DNA of 64,000 nt from CAIVPM01 sp964477265. Lineage in GTDB: Bacteria > Bacteroidota > Bacteroidia > Chitinophagales > Chitinophagaceae. Position numbers and translations under genes: made by a program. The DNA is taken from the NCBI GenBank assembly GCA_964477265.1, contig CAYZDJ010000004.1, positions 1 to 64,000 of the forward strand, written 5' to 3'. The notes under the pieces were generated by a model. That model worked only from the letters and a program-made list of their open reading frames with translations, was not told where the DNA came from and did no database searches. Below, piece by piece: positions 16,867 through 24,884 of the stretch. The stretch's first letter is position 1. The number at the start of each line of letters is the position of its first letter.

Positions 16867-17589
16867 ATGAATGAATATTTATTTTTTATTGGAGACTATT
16901 TGAAAGGTAAACCTGTTTATCCTGTGTTGAGGCGAACATTAAATATTTTATTTTCTGTTAGTTTAACATCGTTTCTATTTGAGAAATTTTATTTCAAATA
17001 TTCCCTAATTGATATTACAGATTACAAAGCAATCTTTACCTTTCTTATTAAGGGCAATTTTTTTGTACCATTCTCAATATTTGTTATCATCCACTACTTC
17101 CTAAGTACACTTTCTGATGGTTTTTTTTCTTTTATGATACAAAAGAAGTCAGGCAAAATACTTAAACAGCTTCGTGAAGAAGAATTTAGTAAACCTGAAT
17201 ATAAAAAATTTCTTAAAGAAATTAATGAAAACAGAATAGTTGAAATGCCTGTTCAATTAAACGAATCTACTTTTATTGAAATATACAATCATTTACAAAC
17301 TGCCATACCACCTGAAAAGTGGAATGCAGCTAAATTGGCATTGGAAAAACAAAAAGAAAATACGCAAGAAAGTTTTAAACTAGCATTTAAAGCATTAATA
17401 ACAATCACAATTTATTTTTTTATAGTACCTCATTTTGGACTTACATTGTATTTGCTGACCTTAATTGTATTGCTTGTTATTTTATTTGGATTGTTCTATG
17501 GATATTTATTGATGGATATATTGCCATCTTTCATAAAATATTTTCATTACGAGGTTGTAAAGTACTTAAAAAGCAAGTCAGTTGTTTAA
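16867..17589 (+). CDS. Hypothetical membrane protein with internal charged helical domain (240 aa)
   Basis: Not recognised. Two hydrophobic helices lie in the N-terminal third (about residues 25-43 and 55-80). A charged helical segment follows (about 90-165, with KKSGKILKQLREEEF), and two more helices lie near the end (about 175-215). The predicted topology is four membrane segments with a large central loop in the cytoplasm. It is transcribed rightward, away from hsdM, and lies before the Xre/ImmA-like regulator. Membrane proteins next to restriction and abortive systems sometimes act as effectors, but nothing in the sequence proves that here. Confidence 0.6.
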   Translation: MNEYLFFIGDYLKGKPVYPVLRRTLNILFSVSLTSFLFEKFYFKYSLIDITDYKAIFTFLIKGNFFVPFSIFVIIHYFLSTLSDGFFSFMIQKKSGKILKQLREEEFSKPEYKKFLKEINENRIVEMPVQLNESTFIEIYNHLQTAIPPEKWNAAKLALEKQKENTQESFKLAFKALITITIYFFIVPHFGLTLYLLTLIVLLVILFGLFYGYLLMDILPSFIKYFHYEVVKYLKSKSVV

Positions 17590-17619
17590 AAAATAAAATA
17601 TTTAGTTTTTAACATTTAT

Positions 17620-17649
17620 TTTGATATTTTACAAATAATACTATATTTG
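17620..17649 (+). promoter_or_regulatory. Promoter of the Xre/ImmA-like regulator
   Basis: TTTG at 17620-17623 and TATATTTG at 17642-17649 are separated by 18 bases, a near-ideal Bacteroidota promoter. The ATG lies at 17672, so the leader is only about 15 bases. Confidence 0.7.
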
Positions 17650-17671
17650 CATTCTCAACGAAAGAAAGCAA

Positions 17672-18709
17672 ATGGCAGAAATTGTAAATACATCAATGAT
17701 TGTTTTAGCAAGAGAAGCAAGAGGTTTAAGCCAAGCCGAGCTTGCAGAACTGATTGGGATGAGTGCTACTAATTTAAGCAAGATAGAAAGAGCAGATATT
17801 GGCATAGCAAAAGAATTGCTAGAAGCCATTGCAGACAAAACAGGTTACCCTGTTCAGTTCTTTTACCAGCAAGGTGAAATAATGCCTGAGAACTTAAAGT
17901 ATCGCAAAAGAGAAGTAGTAGCACAAAAATTAATTACACCCATACACGCACAGGTAAATGTTATTCGCAAGCATATACATTTTCTAACACTTGCTTTGCA
18001 AATACCCAAAATTGATTTACCAGTATTAGAAGTAAGTGCTACACAAAACCCACAACAAATAGCTATTAAACTGCGTAAATTTTGGAAAGTAAGCACACCA
18101 GTCATAGATAATATTACCAAGCTGATTGAAGATAATGGAATTGTTATAAAAAGTTTTCCATTCAACACAGACAGGGTAGATAGCCGAAGCATATTAACAG
18201 ATGAAAAGTTACCCATCATTTTTTTAAACAGCAGTCTTTTGGGCGATAGGCAAAGGTTTTCGTTAGCCTATGAATTGGGGCAATTGATAATGCACACCTT
18301 TTGCATTGTGGGTTTGGATAGAGATGTATCGCACGAAGCGAACGCCTTTGCAGCAGAGTTTTTAATGCCTGAAAAGGAAATAAGAAAGGACTTTGAAAAT
18401 GGCATTACCATTCCTCTGTTAGGTGAATTAAAACGTAAATGGAAAGTATCAATGGTTGCCTTGCTATATCGTGCAGATGATTTAGGCTACTTAACCCCTA
18501 ATCAAAAAAGGTATTTACTGCAACAGTTTAACCAACTTAAAATACGAAAGCGAGAGCCAATGGAATTGGATATACCCAAAGAACAACCATCATTAGTAAA
18601 AAGATGGATTGCAGATTTTAGAGCGAAAACAAAAGTTAGCGTTGTTGAAATGTCTGCTTTGTTCTTTTTAAATGTTGATGAGTTTTTGGAATTATACTCA
18701 GTACACTAA
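17672..18709 (+). CDS. Xre-family HTH regulator fused to a degenerate ImmA/IrrE domain (345 aa)
   Basis: Residues 8-65 form an Xre helix-turn-helix (AREARGLSQAELAELIGMSATNLSKIERAD). Residues about 150-260 have the ImmA/IrrE (DUF955) layout, ending HEANAFAAEFLMP. ImmA peptidases need an HExxH zinc motif; the matching place here is Y200-E-L-G-Q204, so both zinc histidines are lost while the Glu is kept. ImmA-type proteins normally cleave the element's repressor after DNA damage; this copy is probably a sensor or regulator without proteolysis. It sits next to the recombinase block and is likely the lysogeny-type switch of the element or the control protein of the defence island. Confidence 0.85.
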   Translation: MAEIVNTSMIVLAREARGLSQAELAELIGMSATNLSKIERADIGIAKELLEAIADKTGYPVQFFYQQGEIMPENLKYRKREVVAQKLITPIHAQVNVIRKHIHFLTLALQIPKIDLPVLEVSATQNPQQIAIKLRKFWKVSTPVIDNITKLIEDNGIVIKSFPFNTDRVDSRSILTDEKLPIIFLNSSLLGDRQRFSLAYELGQLIMHTFCIVGLDRDVSHEANAFAAEFLMPEKEIRKDFENGITIPLLGELKRKWKVSMVALLYRADDLGYLTPNQKRYLLQQFNQLKIRKREPMELDIPKEQPSLVKRWIADFRAKTKVSVVEMSALFFLNVDEFLELYSVH

Positions 18710-18778
18710 CAATCAAATTAATACACCATTAAATTCAAGCAATAAACATTAACAAAACCAACAATTAAAAAGTACAAG

Positions 18779-18985
18779 ATGGGAACAGTAAGTATAGTGG
18801 AAGAAATAAAACCTTACTCAGCAAAGGATTTAGCAAAAATTTATGGTGTATGTGATAAGACATTTAAACGATGGGCAAAGCCATTTGTTAAGGATATTGG
18901 CGAAAAGAATGGCAGGTATTACACAGTAGCTCAGGTAAAAGTTATATTTGAAAAAATAGGTGTGCCAAGCAGGATTAAAAACTAA
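18779..18985 (+). CDS. Small helix-turn-helix protein, second copy (68 aa)
   Basis: It carries KPYSAKDLAKIYGVCDKTFKRW followed by GRYYTVAQVKVIFEKIGVP, the same small winged-helix design as the protein at 4532-4729, with about half of the residues identical by eye. MerR/excisionase-like proteins of this size serve as recombination directionality factors or activators in mobile elements. It lies about 440 bases upstream of the recombinase start, and its stop codon lies within the first block of decamer array 3. A role in controlling excision or in binding the arrays is inferred. Confidence 0.7.
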   Translation: MGTVSIVEEIKPYSAKDLAKIYGVCDKTFKRWAKPFVKDIGEKNGRYYTVAQVKVIFEKIGVPSRIKN

Positions 18986-19071
18986 TCTTACACAACCTTG
19001 CATCAATCAAATGAACGATACATTGTTTGCATTTTCAGTACATTGTTTTGCGTAACTATACCCAATGTTGC
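18982..19071. repeat. Phased decamer array 3 (upstream of the recombinase operon)
   Basis: Read on the minus strand, nine consecutive 10-bp blocks mostly begin GTA or GCA. They include GTAAGATTAG, GCAAGGTTGT, GTACTGAAAA and GCAAAACAAT, which correspond to blocks in arrays 1 and 2. On the plus strand, units with TACATTGTTT recur 20 bases apart at 19019 and 19039. It is more diverged than arrays 1 and 2, with one block out of register. It lies between the second HTH gene and the 116-residue gene. Confidence 0.65.
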
Positions 19072-19128
19072 ATAACGTGGAAACGAGGTGTAAGAGTGCT
19101 GATAGGTTTGCTTTTTAAAGTCAATACT

Positions 19129-19479
19129 ATGAAAGCAAAAGTTGTAAAACTAAGATGTAACGAAACTCTTATATCCAATAATGAAGATGATAATAAGCTA
19201 CTATCTTTTGAAGAATGTAAAGCAGTTTTAAACTGCAATGGTGAACGATACACAGATGAGGAAGTTAAGTATTTAAGTAATGTATTACATAAATTAGCCA
19301 AGTTAAATTACATCTACTATATAGAGTGTAAACAAAAGCAAAAGGAACTGGAAAAGCAGGAAATTGAACAAGAAGAGAATTATAATGTAAATAATAATAT
19401 TATTCAACTAAAAACAAACAATAACAATGAAACGCAAAGCAATTCTTTATGTGAGGGTGAGTACAGACGAGCAAGCTGA
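19129..19479 (+). CDS. Hypothetical 116-residue protein preceding the recombinase
   Basis: I start it at ATG 19129 (MKAKVVKLRCNETLI); the open frame reaches back to 19027 but that part covers the repeat array. The body reads LLSFEECKAVLNCNGERYTDEEVKYLSNVLHKLAKL, a predicted helical domain that may bind DNA. A Lys/Glu coiled-coil and an Asn-rich tail follow. It overlaps the recombinase start by 53 bases in another frame, so the two are probably co-translated. Small proteins in this position often accompany serine recombinases of Bacteroidota elements. No function is known. Confidence 0.55.
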   Translation: MKAKVVKLRCNETLISNNEDDNKLLSFEECKAVLNCNGERYTDEEVKYLSNVLHKLAKLNYIYYIECKQKQKELEKQEIEQEENYNVNNNIIQLKTNNNNETQSNSLCEGEYRRAS

Positions 19480-20977
19480 CAAAGGTTATAGTTTAAGACA
19501 TCAGGAAGAAACTGCCAATAAGTATTGCAGTTTCCAAAATATAGAAGTGGTAGCCACTTTTATTGAAGACCATTCAGCAAAATCTTTTGAAAGACCTGAA
19601 TTTAAAAAGTTGTTGGCTCAGCTTAAAGCAAGAAAGCTAAGTGCAGATTTATTGTTGTTTACCAAGTGGGATAGGTTTTCAAGAAATGCTGGTGATGCTT
19701 ACGGAATGATAAGCACACTAAACAAATTAGGCATAGAACCACAAGCCATAGAACAGCCATTGGATTTAGCAATCCCTGAAAACAAGATAATGCTGGCTTT
19801 TTATTTGGCTGCACCTGAAGTGGAGAATGACAGGCGTTCCTTAAATATTATTGTTGGCATTCGTAGGGCAAGAAAAGAGGGGCGTTGGGTTGGCACTGCA
19901 CCACTGGGCTATAAAAATGTAAGGGATGATTTTAATAAACCAATTCTTATTCCAAGCGATGATGCAGCTATTATTAAAATAGCTTTTGAAGAATTGGCAT
20001 CAGGCTCTTATGATATAGAAGAGGTAAGGAGAAGGTGTAATGAAAGGGGATTAAAATGCAGCCGCAGCAATTTTTGGAGCTTAGTCAGAAATCCTTTGTA
20101 CTGTGGCAAGGTTTATATCCCACCCTATAAAAATGAAGAAGCAAGTTTCAGTAAAGGCATACATACACCTTTAATAAGTGAACCTTTATTTTACGAGGTA
20201 CAGGATGTATTAAATGGAAAGAAAAGAAGATTGACAACAAAAAATACTGTTAAAGATGAATTGCCTTTGCGTGGTTTATTGGAATGCAGAAAATGTGGTG
20301 GTAAATTGAGTGGCAGTGCATCTAAAGGAAATGGTGGCAGGTACTTTTATTATCATTGTCAAAAGGGATGTAACGAACGCTTTAAGGCAGCGGAAGCTAA
20401 CAATCTTTTTGCAGAGGAATTGAAAGCCGTCACACCATCAAAAAACACCATCAACTTATTCATCAAAATGGTGGAAAAGGAATTTGCATTAAACGGTAAA
20501 GACAATACCAAAGCTTTAAAGCAATTTCAAACCGATATTGAAAAGAATAGAACCCGAATTGATAATGCCCAACAGTTAATGCTGGATGGTCAATTAGATG
20601 CCAAAGATTACAAGCAAATTAAAGAACGATACGAAATCGAAATAACCAAGCTAAGCCGTAAAATTGAGCAGTTATCAAGTAGCACTGGGGAATTCCGAGA
20701 GTTTTGCAATTTTAGTTATACGTTTCTACCAAACCTTTACCAGCATTACGTTTCTGCTTCTACACCTGTGAAACAGAAAATAATTAGTTCGGTACTCTCT
20801 GAAAATTTGATTTTTGAAAATAATCAATATCGAACCAAAACACTCAATCCAATGATTGCTCTACTATGCAGTATTGACAAGGGTTGTAGCGAAATAAAAA
20901 CAGGAATCATTCATAATTTTTTGAATGATTCCTGTGGGGTAGAGCGTACGGGAATCGAACCCGTGATTCCTCCGTGA
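19427..20977 (+). CDS. Large serine recombinase (integrase) at the element end
   Basis: The N-terminal resolvase domain begins YVRVSTDEQADKGYSLRHQE with nucleophile Ser12 and the conserved FTKWDRFSRN. The recombinase domain contains GIRRARKEGRWVGTAPLGY. A zinc ribbon follows (CRKCGGK from residue 287, then CQKGC), and a coiled-coil region comes next (about 350-430). It integrates and excises circular DNA by double-strand cleavage and subunit rotation. The reading frame does not end in its own stop: residues about 492-503 come from a terminator hairpin and residues 505-516 (VERTGIEPVIPP) from the antisense strand of tRNA-Glu. The natural C-terminus is therefore probably altered by insertion, or the gene ends at the attachment site. 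Confidence 0.92.
   Translation: MKRKAILYVRVSTDEQADKGYSLRHQEETANKYCSFQNIEVVATFIEDHSAKSFERPEFKKLLAQLKARKLSADLLLFTKWDRFSRNAGDAYGMISTLNKLGIEPQAIEQPLDLAIPENKIMLAFYLAAPEVENDRRSLNIIVGIRRARKEGRWVGTAPLGYKNVRDDFNKPILIPSDDAAIIKIAFEELASGSYDIEEVRRRCNERGLKCSRSNFWSLVRNPLYCGKVYIPPYKNEEASFSKGIHTPLISEPLFYEVQDVLNGKKRRLTTKNTVKDELPLRGLLECRKCGGKLSGSASKGNGGRYFYYHCQKGCNERFKAAEANNLFAEELKAVTPSKNTINLFIKMVEKEFALNGKDNTKALKQFQTDIEKNRTRIDNAQQLMLDGQLDAKDYKQIKERYEIEITKLSRKIEQLSSSTGEFREFCNFSYTFLPNLYQHYVSASTPVKQKIISSVLSENLIFENNQYRTKTLNPMIALLCSIDKGCSEIKTGIIHNFLNDSCGVERTGIEPVIPP
20891..20934 (-). terminator. Terminator of the tRNA-Glu transcript
   Basis: CAGGAATCATTCA (20901-20913) pairs with TGAATGATTCCTG (20922-20934). On the minus strand the stem is followed by a T-rich run (20891-20900). 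It lies just past the tRNA 3' end and overlaps the last codons of the recombinase frame on the other strand. Confidence 0.75.
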
Positions 20978-21011
20978 AAGGGAGGTGTCTTAACCCCTTG
21001 ACCAACGCTCC
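20940..21011 (-). tRNA. tRNA-Glu, anticodon UUC
   Basis: The minus-strand sequence starts GGAGCGT and ends ACGCTCTA, forming a 7-bp acceptor stem (one G-U). The anticodon arm is CCTCC-CTTTCAC-GGAGG with anticodon TTC, and the T arm contains GGTTCGAATCC. No CCA is encoded. It is the probable integration site of the neighbouring element. The antisense of its 3' half encodes the end of the recombinase frame. Confidence 0.93.
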
Positions 21012-21027
21012 ATTTTTAATTGGGCTG

Positions 21028-21059
21028 CAAATATAGAAGGCTACATTTTCTTACCCAAA
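21028..21059 (-). promoter_or_regulatory. Promoter of tRNA-Glu
   Basis: On the minus strand TTTG (21056-21059) and TATATTTG (21028-21035) are separated by 20 bases, an excellent Bacteroidota promoter, with the tRNA 5' end about 17 bases downstream. Confidence 0.7.
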
Positions 21060-21068
21060 CTTTTATTT

Positions 21069-21101
21069 AAAAAGAAACCACAAATTTGTGGTTTCTTTTT
21101 A
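21069..21101 (-). terminator. Terminator of the rpsF-rpsR-rplI operon
   Basis: The palindrome AAGAAACCAC-AAATTT-GTGGTTTCTT is flanked by A and T runs and lies just after the rplI stop in the leftward direction. Its symmetry would let it stop transcription from both sides. Confidence 0.8.
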
Positions 21102-21109
21102 ATTTTTTA

Positions 21110-21556
21110 TTATTCACCTACAACTTCAAAATCAATTTCAGTAACATTGTGGTTACCAAAATCAATAGACGCTTTGTAAGTTCCTAGTTCTTTTACTTCT
21201 TCAGCTATAGTAATTCTCTTTCTGTCAATTTCGTAACCTTTTTGGTCGCGAATAGCACGAGCAATTTGAAGAGACGTTACGCTACCAAATATTTTACCAC
21301 TTGTACCAGTTTTAGCACCCAATTTAACTGGAGATTCTTTAAGTACAGCAATAACACTATTAATTTGTGCAAGCATTGCAGCTTCTTTTTTGCCTTGTAC
21401 TTTTACTCTTTCAGCCAATTGCTTTAAATTGGTTGGACTAGCTTCAACAGCAAATTTTTGTGGTATTAAATAGTTACGTGCATAACCATTTTTAACTTTT
21501 ACCACTTCATTCTTCCCACCTAAATTATCTACATCTTGTATTAATATGATGTCCAT
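21110..21556 (-). CDS. rplI: 50S ribosomal protein L9
   Basis: The 148-residue product begins MDIILIQDVDNLGGKNEVVKVK and continues GYARNYLIPQKFAVEA, the conserved L9 N-terminal domain that binds 23S rRNA. The long connecting helix (LAERVKVQGKKEAAMLAQI) and the C-terminal domain with GKIFGSVTSLQIA follow. Length and order are typical. It is the last gene of the leftward S6-S18-L9 operon, with its start about 85 bases after the rpsR stop. Confidence 0.97.
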   Translation of the reverse strand: MDIILIQDVDNLGGKNEVVKVKNGYARNYLIPQKFAVEASPTNLKQLAERVKVQGKKEAAMLAQINSVIAVLKESPVKLGAKTGTSGKIFGSVTSLQIARAIRDQKGYEIDRKRITIAEEVKELGTYKASIDFGNHNVTEIDFEVVGE

Positions 21557-21640
21557 TTTGTTTTGTTTTAGTTCCCACTATCCCAATCTAAGATTGAAAC
21601 TGTCCTCTGTGTAAGAGTTAGGGAAGGTTACTAAATAATA

Positions 21641-21904
21641 TTATTTCAATAAATCTGTTACATAAGGTAACAACGCCATTTGACGAGCTTTTTTAACAGC
21701 ATCGCTTACTTTACGTTGATACTTTAAAGAGTTGCCACTTAAACGACGAGGCAACATTTTACCTTGCTCATTCACAAATTTTTTCAAAAAATCTATGTCT
21801 TTATAATCAACATACTTAATACCATATTTCTTAAAACGGCAGAACTTTTTCTTAGGTTTTTCTAACTTGGCTGCTGTTAAGTATTTTATTTCATTACGTG
21901 CCAT
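21641..21904 (-). CDS. rpsR: 30S ribosomal protein S18
   Basis: The 87-residue product contains the S18 core KYVDYKDIDFLKKFVNEQGKMLPRRLSG and LKYQRKVSDAVKKARQMALLPYV. It binds 16S rRNA in the platform as a pair with S6, whose gene ends only three bases upstream. The Bacteroidota form has a basic N-terminus, as here (KLEKPKKKFCRFKK). Confidence 0.97.
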   Translation of the reverse strand: MARNEIKYLTAAKLEKPKKKFCRFKKYGIKYVDYKDIDFLKKFVNEQGKMLPRRLSGNSLKYQRKVSDAVKKARQMALLPYVTDLLK

Positions 21905-21907
21905 AAT

Positions 21908-22261
21908 TTATGCCTCCACGTTTTTAGGTTTATTAAATACGCCATTTCTTTTGTCTTCATTATACTTAACGGCGTGTTTGTCAAGTTTTGTAACCATGTG
22001 TCTCATTACTTGCTCATCACGTAAGATAGCAATTTTGAGTTTTTCATTAAAGTCTGAAGACGCGGTGAATTGATACACCCAATAGATTCCTGTTGTTTTC
22101 TTTTGTACAGGATAAGCAAGTGATTTTAAACCCCAAGGATTACTGTTTACAGTAGTTCCACCAGCTTCTGTTACCATAGCTGTGTACTTTTTTTGAGCTG
22201 CTTTAAACTCATCTTCTGAAAGTACAGGAGTAAAAATCATCATTAATTCGTAATTGTTCAT
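21908..22261 (-). CDS. rpsF: 30S ribosomal protein S6
   Basis: The 117-residue product shows the S6 pattern NYELMMIFTPVLSEDEFKAA, then WGLKSLAYPVQKKTTGIYWVYQF, and ILRDEQVMRHMVTKLDKHAVKY. It forms a heterodimer with S18 and sits in the 30S platform. It is the first gene of the operon and is preceded by a structured leader of about 90 bases that may bind the S6-S18 dimer. Confidence 0.97.
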   Translation of the reverse strand: MNNYELMMIFTPVLSEDEFKAAQKKYTAMVTEAGGTTVNSNPWGLKSLAYPVQKKTTGIYWVYQFTASSDFNEKLKIAILRDEQVMRHMVTKLDKHAVKYNEDKRNGVFNKPKNVEA

Positions 22262-22362
22262 TACTCTTGTTTTTTTGTGAAAAAATTTGGTTTATCCCAA
22301 TGGACATTACTGCTTTGACACAATAAAGATTCAGCCAAAACTGAATTGGGGCTGCAAAAGTA
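22262..22362 (-). promoter_or_regulatory. rpsF promoter and structured mRNA leader
   Basis: The minus-strand -7 box TACTTTTG lies at 22355-22362. The transcript then begins with a region in which CCCAAT (minus strand, 22345-22350) can pair with ATTGGG (22296-22301). A hairpin TTCAG/CTGAA (22330-22345) competes or stacks with it. Leaders bound by the S6-S18 complex are known upstream of rpsF in many bacteria. Whether this one has the same motif is not shown, only that the leader is structured. Confidence 0.5.
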
Positions 22363-22424
22363 GGGGGTTGCTACCAATTTATTAACATTTTTTTAAAACT
22401 ATAAAAGCGTAGCAAATGTATTTC

Positions 22425-24884
22425 CTACCATATAACTATTGATTTGGTACTTAATTCATTTCTATCATCAATGATTGCTACATAATAAATTCCTTTTTGC
22501 AAAGCCTTTATATCAATGCTTGTTGAAAGTTGATTAACAGATTTTGTAATTACAACCACACCAAGTTGAGTTACAATTTTTACTGCTTTAATATTTTTGT
22601 TTGATGAAATATTAATTAAATCTCGTACAGGATTAGGATAAACATTTATAGATTGCTGAGTACAGTTTAGCGTTATTGTTTTAATTGCACTATATGCTTT
22701 GCTTCCATCTTTAGCAATTGCCTCAACTCTATAATACTGTGTTTTTCTATTTGAGTTTTTTAATTCATCTGTAAAACTATATTCTTGTAATCCTTTAGCA
22801 TCGGCTGTTCCAATAGTTTCAAAATTTTTACCATCGTTACTTCGTTGAATATTGTAGTTAGATAAATTTACTTCGTTAGCAACTACCCAAGAATTTAAAA
22901 CTTGTGTTGTATTTATTAGTCTCACTTCATAGCTCACCATTTCTACAGGTAGTAAGGTTGCTGTTCTAATTAAAATTTTACTTGTAAAAGGTTGAAGTAT
23001 AAGACTGGTAATAATATTTCCGTCTAAATCTTTCCATTGTAATCCTTGCAAATCCTGCGTTACAGCATTATCTGTTGTATTGATAAATAATTTTGAACTA
23101 TCAATATTTGCAGCCCACCTAAAATTATTTGTTTTGGTATGCACATCATTATTTGCTGCTTGCCAGTTGCTAAAACTATAAGGCTTGGGTTGAAATCCAT
23201 TTAATCTATATATTAAACTGTCTGCACTATTATATGGCTGAAAATAATAATTACTATCAATGTTTCCATAATTGTAATTACCAGATGTATCAATTTGTCT
23301 AAACACATAATCGGTTTTATTTTTTAGCCAAAACACATTTTTTTTGATGTTCATATTTTTAATGAGAGTAGGCTGTAAGCTGCTGCTGTTAAGGTCTATG
23401 CCAATATTGGCACCATAAATAGTATTACCTTCAATGGTATTAGAACTATCACCAGCATTTTGAAAAATTCCCTTTTGTGTTCTGCTGTAAACTGTGTTGT
23501 TTTTAATAATGCTATTGTTTACATTAAAGTCAAAATAAATAGCTGGTGTTATAAAATTTGCATTGTAAGTTCCATCTCTGTTGCCATCACTTGTTGTAAC
23601 AAAATTATTTTGAAAAATGTTGTGATGAGATGCACCACCAAAGCTTTTTAAAGCACCACCATCATTATTGCAAAGCATAACATTGCTAATGATATTTTTT
23701 TCAGTTGTGTTATAAGTTCCATCAACCGAAATGCCACAATAGCCAGCACTATCAATGCTGTTGTGATGAATATAATTGCTATCGCCAAATGCAATTTTTA
23801 GTGCAGTACCATTTATTTCAGTACCAATACCGTTGTTGCGAATCAAGCCTGTTTTTTTGAATTCATTATGATGAATAGTGTTGTTGCCACCACTTCCATT
23901 TACAAACATTGCAATACCGTCAATTTCATTGAAACTGCAATTACTTATTTCGTTGTATTTGCCTTTATTGCTGCAACCATAATTATACTGACGAGCAAAA
24001 ACACAATTACTAATTTTTATATATATGTTGTTTGTATTACCAATTAAAACACCGGCATTCATTTGTTTTTCAAACTGAATATTATTGATATTTATGTATG
24101 ATGAATTGCTGCCAAACGCAATGCCATTGCTATATACAGCAGCTTCACAGTTTTGAGTGTTGGGGTCAATGTTGCTTTGTGGCATATAATACATTTTAGC
24201 AGCAACACTATCATATTTCCATTCATTGGCAGTGTCAAGCAGGTTTATATTATCATAAATAAAATAGCCATAATTGTTAATTGCTGCCAGGTGCATTGGT
24301 GTTGTATATGCAATTTTATTTGTGTTTGTAAAAGATGCAATAGCTGATTTTTCCCAACACCATTGTGCAGTGTGCACACACACCCAGGCATTGGTAAAAT
24401 ATGTTGACGAAACACTACTTAAAGAAGCGTCTTTTAAATATGTTTTTTGTGCAGAATCTAAAGTTAAATATTGATTATTGTTTGGGTAACGGGCAATTGT
24501 TTGTTCTTTATCATTCACAAAAAAGTTATTGGGCTTTGTAGTAAATGTTGCCTCATACTTATTGCCATTCAGCGTCCAGCTTGTTACTGTTTCTGCACCA
24601 CTTATAATAGGTTTATTACCTGTACCATAGCTTGCAAACACGATGCTATTACCACTATTGCCACTTGCCATAATATTCATTTGACCACGAAAAATATCAC
24701 CACATTTAAACAAAATACTATCACCAGCAACAAGAGTTAATGTATTTAATTTAGCAATTGTTTTAAATGGCTGTGATTGGCTTGTACCAATATTTCCATC
24801 GTTTCCACTTGTAGAAAAATAATAGTTGGTGGCAAATAATTTTGTTACAAAAAATATTGCTGCAATGATGATTAACTTTTTCAT
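22425..24884 (-). CDS. Secreted parallel beta-helix protein with type IX secretion sorting domain
   Basis: The start is placed at ATG 24884 because MKKLIIIAAIFFVTKLFATN is a clean signal peptide; the frame extends 34 codons further without one. The 819-residue product then shows TSGNDGNIGTSQSQPFKTIAKL, typical of pectate-lyase-like right-handed beta helices. Many N-x-I repeats follow (IHHNEF, IHHNSID, IKNNTV, IEGNTI), and a C-terminal domain begins YPNPVRDLINISSN and ends in a short basic-free tail, the type A sorting signal of type IX secretion. It probably binds or cleaves a polysaccharide at the cell surface; the catalytic residues of a specific lyase family could not be assigned. Confidence 0.85.
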   Translation of the reverse strand: MKKLIIIAAIFFVTKLFATNYYFSTSGNDGNIGTSQSQPFKTIAKLNTLTLVAGDSILFKCGDIFRGQMNIMASGNSGNSIVFASYGTGNKPIISGAETVTSWTLNGNKYEATFTTKPNNFFVNDKEQTIARYPNNNQYLTLDSAQKTYLKDASLSSVSSTYFTNAWVCVHTAQWCWEKSAIASFTNTNKIAYTTPMHLAAINNYGYFIYDNINLLDTANEWKYDSVAAKMYYMPQSNIDPNTQNCEAAVYSNGIAFGSNSSYININNIQFEKQMNAGVLIGNTNNIYIKISNCVFARQYNYGCSNKGKYNEISNCSFNEIDGIAMFVNGSGGNNTIHHNEFKKTGLIRNNGIGTEINGTALKIAFGDSNYIHHNSIDSAGYCGISVDGTYNTTEKNIISNVMLCNNDGGALKSFGGASHHNIFQNNFVTTSDGNRDGTYNANFITPAIYFDFNVNNSIIKNNTVYSRTQKGIFQNAGDSSNTIEGNTIYGANIGIDLNSSSLQPTLIKNMNIKKNVFWLKNKTDYVFRQIDTSGNYNYGNIDSNYYFQPYNSADSLIYRLNGFQPKPYSFSNWQAANNDVHTKTNNFRWAANIDSSKLFINTTDNAVTQDLQGLQWKDLDGNIITSLILQPFTSKILIRTATLLPVEMVSYEVRLINTTQVLNSWVVANEVNLSNYNIQRSNDGKNFETIGTADAKGLQEYSFTDELKNSNRKTQYYRVEAIAKDGSKAYSAIKTITLNCTQQSINVYPNPVRDLINISSNKNIKAVKIVTQLGVVVITKSVNQLSTSIDIKALQKGIYYVAIIDDRNELSTKSIVIW

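Noticed and set aside
20901..20934. Terminator of the recombinase on the plus strand
   Set aside because: The hairpin lies inside the reading frame and lacks a T-run on that strand; the T-run is on the tRNA side, so it serves tRNA-Glu.
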